DNA of 13,359 bases from the NCBI GenBank assembly GCA_040902925.1, contig JBBDWJ010000312.1:1-13359 (forward strand), read 5' to 3'. A program made the position numbers and the translations under genes. Shown piece by piece: positions 1-6,716 of this stretch. This stretch comes from JBBDWJ01 sp040902925. Its GTDB lineage: Bacteria; Acidobacteriota; Terriglobia; Bryobacterales; UBA6623. The notes beneath the pieces are model-generated. The model saw only the letters and a program-made list of their open reading frames with translations. It was not told where the DNA came from and did not search any database. Every line of letters starts with the position of its first letter. Position 1 is the stretch's first letter.

Positions 1-477
1 CCTCGCGCCGTTACTGGCGAGCCGTCCCTTTGCGTTATGCCTCAGATCGTCGATGTAGTCTTGTCCGCGAACGACCGGGTCCCACAGGATGATGTCGCGA
101 ATGTCGTTGCGTTCCGCTGCCGAAAGCAGCGCCAGCGACGCTCCCAACCGAAGGCCTATCAGCGAGCATTGCGAAACGCCGGCGGTGTCCTTCAGCTCGT
201 TCAGCGCGGTGGATACGTCGCGTAGCCACTGCGGGAAACTCGCTTCGATGGTGTCGCCCGACGAATCGCCGGTCCCAAAATAATCGAACCGCAGCACGTG
301 ATAGCCGGCATTGCTCAAATACAGCGCGACTTGGCGCAAAGCGCGGTAGGTCTGCACGTATTCGGTGCCGACCGGCGGACAAATCACCACACCCGCCTCG
401 CGCACCGGTTTGGCGGCGGCGGGATAGTAGATTCCGAACAGCATCCGCTCGCGCGTGCCGAAATGGATCGGGGTCAT
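1..477 (-). CDS. Alpha/beta hydrolase (serine aminopeptidase S33-like), 3' end outside window
   Basis: The 159 visible residues are the N-terminal half of an alpha/beta-hydrolase fold; the frame is open to base 1, so the C-terminus is missing. After two N-terminal strands comes CPPVGTEY (33-40), the usual oxyanion-loop region, then a strand ending FDYFGTGDSSG (64-74). The nucleophile elbow, normally G-x-S-x-G, reads GLRLG (108-112), with Arg110 at the Ser position. DPVVRG (133-138) follows, as in peptidase-S33-like hydrolases. From memory, hydrolases associated with exosortase systems carry a similar GLRxGA elbow, so this may be a family trait rather than damage. The ATG at 477-475 begins 5 bases after the NRPS-3 stop, so the gene is almost certainly translated from the NRPS transcript. 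It may release, edit or modify the product, but without the Ser ordinary thioesterase chemistry is doubtful. The missing half should contain the Asp and His of the triad. Confidence 0.85.
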   Translation of the reverse strand, partial: MTPIHFGTRERMLFGIYYPAAAKPVREAGVVICPPVGTEYVQTYRALRQVALYLSNAGYHVLRFDYFGTGDSSGDTIEASFPQWLRDVSTALNELKDTAGVSQCSLIGLRLGASLALLSAAERNDIRDIILWDPVVRGQDYIDDLRHNAKGRLASNGAR

Positions 478-482
478 CGTAT

Positions 483-2516
483 TCAATGGCTTTCCCCGTG
501 CTCCGATCGCCGCAAGTGCTCCTCCACGCGAGCCGCGATCTGAGCCAGCGTGTCGCGCACGATCGCCTGGGGCTCGATATGGCAGCCCGTCTCGGATTGA
601 ATCTGCGCTAACACGCGCATCGCCAGGAACGAATGTCCGCCGAGTTCAAAAAAGCTGTCGTGCGAATCGACATGCTCGATGCCGAGCGCCTCGCGCCAGA
701 TCACCGCGATCCGCTTTTCGATGGCGGACGGCTCGCGTCGAGTCGCGTTGGCCGCCCCGTTCAGAGGCGCGGCGGGCCCTTGCGGAATAGCCGTCTCCGG
801 CAGTTCCTCGACCTCGACCACAAACGCCGGCGGAGTGAGCTCCGGGTGCGATTGGCGCAGGAAGCGGCGCACTTCCGTCGCCGTCAGTTCCTGTTCCTCC
901 GCGTAGACGACGTAAGCGGTCAGCTTCGGCTCGCCGAGGTGGTCCGGATGCGTCGTTACCTTCGCGGCTTCGATACTTTCGTGCGCCAGCAAAGCTTGTT
1001 CGATCCGTTTCGACTCGCTCCAGTTCTCCGCTATCAGCTTCGATGCCGTGCCGTTGGCCGCCGGGTCTGGCGCCGAAGGGCGTTCAGGCCGCGCCACGGG
1101 GAGCGAAGAAATTCGCTGATCGGGGTCGCTGACAGCCCATGCCAGCACCTTCGAGAAATCCTCACTCATGTGGGCGATCGTTTGGGCGTCAAAAAGATCC
1201 GTCTTGTAGGTGAACGTCCCCGATAGCCCGCCCTCGGTGTCGGTCATGTCCAGACTCAGATCGAGAGTCGCCGTGCCCAGGGGCACCGCCACGTCGGAGA
1301 ACTCGAGTCCTGGAATCTGCAAATTCTCTTGCGGCGTGTCGTCGCGCAATACGAAGAAGACTTGCGGCAGCGGATAGCGGCCGGGTTCGTTCTGCGTGGC
1401 CTCAATGAGCTTTTCAAGAGGCAGGTCCTGATTCGCGAAGGCGTCCATGACCACGCCGCGTACCCGCTCGATGAGCTGGCGGAACGTAGGATCGCCGCCG
1501 CATGGCGTCCGCAACAGAAGGTAGTTCGAGAAGCTGCCCAGAATCTGCTCGATGTCGGGGCGGTTGCGGCTCGAGATCGCAGTGCAGACCACCACATCCG
1601 ATTCGTCGGCATAGCGCTGCAACAATGTCTTGAAACCGGTCAGCAGCGTTGCGAACAAAGTCGCGCCCTCGCCGCGGCCGAGCTCGCGAAGCTGATCGGA
1701 AAGCTCCCGCCCGAGCTGGAACGAATGCGTTGCGCCCGCCATCGACGTGAGCTTGGCGCGCGTACGAACGGGAAGATTCAGACGGCCCGGAGCGCCTTGA
1801 AGCTGCTTTTTCCAGTAGTCGAGCTGCTGCCCGATCGCCGTGGATTCCAGCCAGCCGCGCTGCCAGGCTGCGTAGTCCGCGTATTGGATAGGCGGTTCGT
1901 CGAGCGGCGAAGCCTCCCCACGCAGATAGGCCGCATAGATCGTCGCGAACTCCCGTAAGAACAGCCGCGCCGACCAGCCGTCGCTGACGAACTGGTGCAG
2001 CACAAACAGCAACTGCCAGTCTTCCTCGTTGAGACGCCACAGCGCGGCTCGGATCGGAATCCCCTCGCTTAGCGTTAGCTGCTGCTGAACAATCTCTCGG
2101 GCTTCCCGCGAAGCCTCGATGGCGCGCCCCTCTCGCGGAAGCGGACGCAAATCCGATACTTGCAGCTCGAACTCCGCCGGATCATGTAAGCGCTGTAGCA
2201 GTTGGCCGTTTTCCATGCGGCAGCTCATGCGCAAAACTTCGTGCCGCCGCAGGATCTCGTGGACGCTGCGCGCGACGGCTTCTGGCTGCAACCGGCCTTT
2301 CACCCGAAACGCCATCGGCAAATTGTCGAAGGGGGAATCCTTCAACATCTGGCGCAGAAACCAGACACGTTGCTGCGTGAACGAAAGCGGCGCCGGCCGC
2401 GCGGAGTCGCGCCGCAGGATGGGCGTTTCCGCCGCGTCGATTCCTTCCTGCTGAAGCAGCAGCTCGAGCAATTCACGCTGCTCCACCGTTAGATCTTTCA
2501 CGTCCGCCGGATTCAT
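483..2516 (-). CDS. NRPS-3: degenerate module C - adenylation remnant - PCP
   Basis: This 677-residue protein has three parts. An N-terminal helix (9-25, LTVEQRELLELLLQQEG) is typical of the segment before a condensation domain and probably docks to NRPS-2. A full-length condensation domain spans about 42-475. Its C3 motif, normally HHxxxDG, reads HQFVSDG (174-180), so the second, catalytic His is Gln175. Residues 501-582 resemble only the small C-terminal lobe of an adenylation domain (RIEQALLAHESIEAAKV, then KLTAYVV). The large lobe, with the TSGSTG and YGPTE motifs, is absent, and the lobe ends in IPQGP where NGK with the catalytic Lys belongs. A carrier protein at 597-665 has an intact ELGGHS site, Ser629. 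The start overlaps the NRPS-2 stop as ATGA, implying translational coupling. The module cannot adenylate an amino acid by itself; its carrier may be loaded in trans, or the module may only pass or present the chain. No thioesterase follows. Confidence 0.93.
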   Translation of the reverse strand: MNPADVKDLTVEQRELLELLLQQEGIDAAETPILRRDSARPAPLSFTQQRVWFLRQMLKDSPFDNLPMAFRVKGRLQPEAVARSVHEILRRHEVLRMSCRMENGQLLQRLHDPAEFELQVSDLRPLPREGRAIEASREAREIVQQQLTLSEGIPIRAALWRLNEEDWQLLFVLHQFVSDGWSARLFLREFATIYAAYLRGEASPLDEPPIQYADYAAWQRGWLESTAIGQQLDYWKKQLQGAPGRLNLPVRTRAKLTSMAGATHSFQLGRELSDQLRELGRGEGATLFATLLTGFKTLLQRYADESDVVVCTAISSRNRPDIEQILGSFSNYLLLRTPCGGDPTFRQLIERVRGVVMDAFANQDLPLEKLIEATQNEPGRYPLPQVFFVLRDDTPQENLQIPGLEFSDVAVPLGTATLDLSLDMTDTEGGLSGTFTYKTDLFDAQTIAHMSEDFSKVLAWAVSDPDQRISSLPVARPERPSAPDPAANGTASKLIAENWSESKRIEQALLAHESIEAAKVTTHPDHLGEPKLTAYVVYAEEQELTATEVRRFLRQSHPELTPPAFVVEVEELPETAIPQGPAAPLNGAANATRREPSAIEKRIAVIWREALGIEHVDSHDSFFELGGHSFLAMRVLAQIQSETGCHIEPQAIVRDTLAQIAARVEEHLRRSEHGESH
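771..1016 (-). other. Adenylation-domain remnant inside NRPS-3
   Basis: Residues 501-582 of NRPS-3 align by eye with the A8-A10 lobe of adenylation domains: RIEQALLAHESIEAA matches the usual EIE-ALL-HP-V-EA pattern, KLTAYVV the following strand, and ELTATEVRRFLRQSHPELTPPAFVVEVEELP the helix and strand before A10. A8 has lost its RGxRIELGE start and A10 has lost its Lys. Only about 25 residues separate the condensation domain from this remnant, so a large lobe is not hidden in another frame: it has been deleted, not frameshifted. The lobe itself stays in frame and without stops, so it may be kept as a structural linker. Confidence 0.8.
2513..2516 (-). other. ATGA stop/start overlap between NRPS-2 and NRPS-3
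   Basis: The TGA stop of NRPS-2 (2515-2513) overlaps the ATG of NRPS-3 (2516-2514). This arrangement is typical of translational coupling and suggests that the two subunits are made in a fixed ratio. It also supports the chosen start of NRPS-3. Confidence 0.9.
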
Positions 2517-5500
2517 GCGCGGTTGCCCTCGCCGGCGCGCCCTTTGTGCGCCGCCAGCATTGACTTCACTTCATCAGGAGACATTTTCTTGATGCGTTCT
2601 TGCAGGCTTGCGACCCGATCGCTTTGCAGCGCGCCCACGTCCGCCGCGTCTTCCATCCGCCCGCCGACGATCGAATGGATCAGAACCTGACTCGGGCTCA
2701 GATCGAACATTGGCCGGATCTGCTCGAAGTCGATGCTGCCGATGCTGCACAGGCCGATGCCGTGCGCGTAGGCGCGGCTTTCGAGCAAATGCGTCATGAT
2801 GCCGGCTTCCATCGTTGCGAAATGGAGCGACCGCTCGCCGTACCCCGGCGCCAGAGCCGCAAATTCACACACGAAGAACAGTGAGAACGCCGCTTCGTCG
2901 TAGATTGGCGTGTTGATAAAAGGAATGTGAATATCGCGGTTGATCTCGGCCTTGGCTTCGAGCAGCACCAGACGATGATCGACTGGATGGTAGTAATAGG
3001 TACCGGAATCCAAACCCTCGACGCGGCCCGTCTTGCAGTGCAGATACACCTGCGTGGGGTAGAGTCCGCCCGGCGACGCGTAGAGATACTTCGCCTTGCC
3101 GTCAAGCTTCACGGGACGCAGATAGCCGAGCAAGCGGCTGATCGATTCAAACGGCACGGGGCGCAGCGAGAAACGCCGGTAGCTGCGGCGCTTGCGGTAA
3201 TCGTCGAGCAGCGCCTCATTTGGCTCGGCCTGGCTCAGCGCGACCGACGATTTCGCCTGATCGTTCTTGCGAATACCGGGTTTCGATTCCTTGAACCGCT
3301 CGCGTTCCTCGGGGTTGATCATCACCTTGTAGGAGCTGATCAATTCGGAGACCGGGTCGCCGGAATTCAGGGTGCTCGCCGCACTAGCGCCCATCGTTTG
3401 CTGGCCGAGCTGTTGATCGTAGTACTCGGCGAGCTTGGCGACCGTTTGCATGCGGAAGATCTGGTCCATGCGCGGCCGCATCCCAAACCGTTTCTCGAGC
3501 GCGTTGCCGAGACGCACCATGTCGATCGAGCTGGCGCCCAGACCCACCAGGTTGGCGTTGAAGTCCGGCGCGGCGATTCCGAGCACCTCGCCGACCGTTT
3601 GCGCGATCGTGCGCGCGGTTCCTGATTCGTCTCGCGTATCGTCCGTAGGCTGCGCTGCCGGGGCCGGCGTTTCGGGCTGCGGCAACTGGCGGCGGTCCAC
3701 TTTGCCGTTGGCCGACAGCGGCAGTTGATCGAGAAAGACGTACGCCGATGGCGCCATGTAATCGGGCAGCTTGGTCCGCAGGAACTCCGTCAGCTCCTCG
3801 GCGGTGACTGGCTCTCCCCGCGGCACGACGTATCCGGCGAGTCTCTGCTTCGCTTGACCTTCACCCCAGGCAGCGACGACCGCGGCTTTGACCCCGCTAT
3901 GCTCTTGCAGCGCTGCTTCGATCTCGCCGAGCTCGATGCGCTGGCCGTGAATCTTGACCTGAAAATCAACGCGGCCCAGAAACTCGATGTTGCCGTCGGG
4001 CAGATACCGCCCGCGATCGCCGGTGCGGAACAATCTCTCGCCGGTGCGCGGGTGAGTCACGAATCGCTCGGCGGTCTTTTCCGCGTCGGCCCAGTAACCG
4101 CGGCTCACTTGCACGCCGCCCGCGTATTGCTCGCCGGGCGTCCAGTCGGGGCAGTCTCCGCCAGCCTCGTTGAGTATGTAGTAGCAATTGTTAGCGGTCG
4201 GCTTGCCGTAAGGAATACTCTTCCAGCTCGTATCAACCTTTCCCACCGGGTACCAGATGTTCCAGAGCGTCGTTTCGGTCGGTCCGCCAACCGAAACCAA
4301 TTGCGCTTTCGGGAACGTGCTGCTCAGCCGCTGGGGCAGGGTAAGCGAAATCCAGTCGCCGCCTAGAAAGGCCAGCCGCATCGACTCTGGTATCTCACCG
4401 CTCAGCGAGCCGGCGTACTCGAGCAGCATTTCCATCATGGCCGGCACCGACGTCCATACCGTGACGCCTTCCCGGCGGATGAGCTCAAGCCACTGCACGG
4501 GGTCGCGGCGGTCGGACTCGCCAGGCATGACGAGCGTGCCGCCGGCGGCCAGCATCCCGAACACATCGTGCACCGACATATCGTGATGCAGGGCGCTGAC
4601 GCAAAGCGCGCGATCGCCGGGACCGATCCCGAACTGCGTGTTCGTGCGGAGTATGCAGTTGACTACGCCGCGCTGCTCGACCATGACCCCCTTGGGGCGG
4701 CCGGTCGAACCCGACGTATAAAGCACGTAGGCCAAATCGTCCGGCGTTTGCGCCGGCTCGAGCGGGTAGGAGTCGAACTCCGCGACGCTTTCGCGATCGA
4801 CGGCGAAGCGTTTCAGATTTTCAGGCCATTCAAGGCGATCTTCAAGCCATGACTGAGTCAGCGCGATTTTAGCGCCGCTATCCTGCAGAACATACCAAAG
4901 GCGTTCCTTGGGAAGCGAAGCGTCAATCGGCAGATAGGCGCCGCCGGCCTCGAGAATTGCGAGCACGGCCGCGATCTGCTCCCAGCCTTTTTCCATCACC
5001 ACGGCGACGAGCTGATTCGGCCCGACGCCGCGGGCGCGCAGCTTGCGGCCCCAACGCAGCGACAGGTCATGCAGCTCGGCGTAAGTCAGCGTGCGGTCTT
5101 TGGCGACCACGGCTTTCTGATGCGGGCGCTCCAGCACCTGCTCGGCAAACAAGTCCTGCAACAACCGCTCGGGCAGCGGCGCTTTCACCGAATTGATCTT
5201 GTTTCGCCGCTCCACTTGCTTGCGGGGCAGCAGCTTCTGCGTCAATACCGTCCAGCTATCCTGCCAGCACTCTTCTTCATCGGCGAGCCGCTTGAGCAGG
5301 CGCATGTAGGCGTCGAGCATGTCTTCGGACATGCCTTCAGGCAACAGCCGATCGACGCTATCCCAATCGATGATCAGCGCGCCGTCCTGTTCGGTGACGT
5401 GGTTGTCGAGCCATACTTGCGACGTCTGATTGATGCGAAATACGACCTTGCCCAGGCCCGGCAGCTCAGAGACGCGGGTGTTCTCGGGCAGGCTGGTGAA

Positions 5501-6685
5501 GATCACCGGCATCAAAGCTTCGGTGTAACCGCTGCGCGCCTGCGCCATCTCGCGCAAAACCTTCACGCCGCCGAATGCGCTGTGGCTCAGGTCTTGCCAG
5601 AGCTGCTCCTGGTGACGCTTGGCGCGCGCCTCGAAGCTATCGTCACCGCTGTTGTCGATTTCAAGCAGCGTGAACGAAGCGATCTCGGCTACGAGCTTGT
5701 TGCTTTCCGGGTGCAGGGGCGGCCTGTTGAAGCTCGGCAGATTGATCGTGAAGCGGCGGCTGCCGCTCCACAGAGACAGCACTTCTGCGTAAGCGGAGAC
5801 AAGAACACCTGTCGGCGTCATGCCGATTTTCGCCGCGCGGGCTTTCACTTTCTGCCAGTGCTCGGCGTCCAGTTGCCTTTCGTGGCGCACGAAACGGGCG
5901 TTCTTGAGCGCCGGCTGCGACGCAAGGGGCAGCATCGGCGCGGGCGGCATGTTCGGAATGCGCTCCTGCCAGTATTGTTTCGCGGCCTGGAAGTCCGCCG
6001 ACTTCGCCGCCTCGTTTTCGGCCAGCACCCAATCGCGAAACGACAAAGTGATCGGCTCGGGCGACCATTCCGGTTCGTTGTAGAAACGCGACCACTCGTT
6101 GAGCAGCAGGTAGATGCTCCAGCCATCGATGAACAACGCATCGAGACTGACGAAAAGGCGTACTTTGTCTTCGTCGAGCTGGCAGGCCTGAATTTCGAAC
6201 AGCGGCCACTGTTCCGGGTTCAAGATCTGGTGCGAGAGCGCGTCGCGTAGCGCCGTCAGCTTCGCTGAAACTGTTGCAGCGCCTTCTCCGCGCAGATCGG
6301 TGACCTGAATTTCATAAGGCGGAAGCGAATCGAGAATCTGTTGCTCGCCGTGCGGCAGAACGGCGGCCCGCAACATCTCGTGCCGCTCGATCACGCGCCG
6401 CCAGGCGTCGTTCAGGCGATTCAGATCGACGCCCGTGCCTTCCAGTTCGAGATAGCAGTGGCTGGCGACATCGATGCCGAACGCCTCGCCGCGGCCGATC
6501 CAGTAGGCTTGCTGCAGATCGGTCAGCGGAAACGGATCGCCGCGTTTTTCCGGCTCGATCGGGATCGACGCCTGCGCCGGCTCGGTGCCCTTGTGCGCGC
6601 CGTTGGCTTGCGACGACAAGCGCAGCGCCAGCAAGCGCCGCTTGTCGGGGCTCAGCCGTCTCAATTTTTCTTGCAGCTCGGTCAT
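2513..6685 (-). CDS. NRPS-2: Cy-A-PCP-Ox azole-forming module
   Basis: This 1390-residue protein makes a heterocycle. An N-terminal helix (7-24) precedes a heterocyclisation domain (about 50-475). Its signature DxxxxDxxS is DALFIDGWS (182-190), and TSQVWLDN (421-428) is the second Cy hallmark. The adenylation domain (about 505-1003) has YTSGSTGRPKG (656-666), GGPTE (800-804), FRTGD (886-890), RIELGE (916-921) and SANGK (991-995), so it looks active. My manual ten-position substrate code is D-M-H-T-F-G-V-L-W-K. The local framework (SVHDVFG, GGDWI) resembles Cys-activating domains, but the code differs from the usual Cys code DLYNMSLIWK at six positions, so Cys, Ser or Thr cannot be chosen. The carrier domain (about 1022-1092) has LGASSI with Ser1053. 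A nitroreductase-like oxidase follows, then a C-terminal tail with KMSPDEVKSML (1367-1377), a likely docking helix. The module should give a thiazole or oxazole. The ATG is 31 bases after NRPS-1. Confidence 0.95.
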   Translation of the reverse strand: MTELQEKLRRLSPDKRRLLALRLSSQANGAHKGTEPAQASIPIEPEKRGDPFPLTDLQQAYWIGRGEAFGIDVASHCYLELEGTGVDLNRLNDAWRRVIERHEMLRAAVLPHGEQQILDSLPPYEIQVTDLRGEGAATVSAKLTALRDALSHQILNPEQWPLFEIQACQLDEDKVRLFVSLDALFIDGWSIYLLLNEWSRFYNEPEWSPEPITLSFRDWVLAENEAAKSADFQAAKQYWQERIPNMPPAPMLPLASQPALKNARFVRHERQLDAEHWQKVKARAAKIGMTPTGVLVSAYAEVLSLWSGSRRFTINLPSFNRPPLHPESNKLVAEIASFTLLEIDNSGDDSFEARAKRHQEQLWQDLSHSAFGGVKVLREMAQARSGYTEALMPVIFTSLPENTRVSELPGLGKVVFRINQTSQVWLDNHVTEQDGALIIDWDSVDRLLPEGMSEDMLDAYMRLLKRLADEEECWQDSWTVLTQKLLPRKQVERRNKINSVKAPLPERLLQDLFAEQVLERPHQKAVVAKDRTLTYAELHDLSLRWGRKLRARGVGPNQLVAVVMEKGWEQIAAVLAILEAGGAYLPIDASLPKERLWYVLQDSGAKIALTQSWLEDRLEWPENLKRFAVDRESVAEFDSYPLEPAQTPDDLAYVLYTSGSTGRPKGVMVEQRGVVNCILRTNTQFGIGPGDRALCVSALHHDMSVHDVFGMLAAGGTLVMPGESDRRDPVQWLELIRREGVTVWTSVPAMMEMLLEYAGSLSGEIPESMRLAFLGGDWISLTLPQRLSSTFPKAQLVSVGGPTETTLWNIWYPVGKVDTSWKSIPYGKPTANNCYYILNEAGGDCPDWTPGEQYAGGVQVSRGYWADAEKTAERFVTHPRTGERLFRTGDRGRYLPDGNIEFLGRVDFQVKIHGQRIELGEIEAALQEHSGVKAAVVAAWGEGQAKQRLAGYVVPRGEPVTAEELTEFLRTKLPDYMAPSAYVFLDQLPLSANGKVDRRQLPQPETPAPAAQPTDDTRDESGTARTIAQTVGEVLGIAAPDFNANLVGLGASSIDMVRLGNALEKRFGMRPRMDQIFRMQTVAKLAEYYDQQLGQQTMGASAASTLNSGDPVSELISSYKVMINPEERERFKESKPGIRKNDQAKSSVALSQAEPNEALLDDYRKRRSYRRFSLRPVPFESISRLLGYLRPVKLDGKAKYLYASPGGLYPTQVYLHCKTGRVEGLDSGTYYYHPVDHRLVLLEAKAEINRDIHIPFINTPIYDEAAFSLFFVCEFAALAPGYGERSLHFATMEAGIMTHLLESRAYAHGIGLCSIGSIDFEQIRPMFDLSPSQVLIHSIVGGRMEDAADVGALQSDRVASLQERIKKMSPDEVKSMLAAHKGRAGEGNRA
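2651..3223 (-). other. FMN-dependent azoline oxidase (Ox) domain of NRPS-2
   Basis: NRPS-2 residues about 1155-1345 match the SagB/McbC nitroreductase-like oxidases that convert thiazoline or oxazoline to thiazole or oxazole. Visible marks are YRKRRSYRRF (1163-1172, FMN phosphate contact region), YASPGGLYP (1202-1210), YYYHPVDHRLVLL (1230-1242) and a C-terminal EAGIMTHLLESRAYAHGIG (1293-1311). It lies after the carrier protein, as in the myxothiazol and bleomycin systems, rather than inside the A domain as in epothilone EpoB. No residue loss is obvious, so an aromatic azole rather than an azoline is expected. Confidence 0.88.
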
Positions 6686-6716
6686 CGTCGCTTTCGCTGT
6701 TCAGCTCAACCCGGCT

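Noticed and set aside
483..600. A thioesterase domain at the end of NRPS-3
   Set aside because: The protein ends about 10 residues after the carrier domain; there is no room for a TE.
771..1100. A frameshifted full adenylation domain in NRPS-3
   Set aside because: Only about 25 residues separate the condensation domain from the A8-A10-like lobe, too little for the missing 400-residue lobe in any frame; the loss is a deletion.
5069..6250. 393-codon plus-strand open frame opposite NRPS-2
   Set aside because: It lies antisense to a clear Cy-A reading frame, and its Arg/Gln/His-rich composition is that of a GC-rich shadow frame. Other long plus-strand frames (for example 7257-8225, 8328-9155, 12351-13349) were rejected for the same reason.
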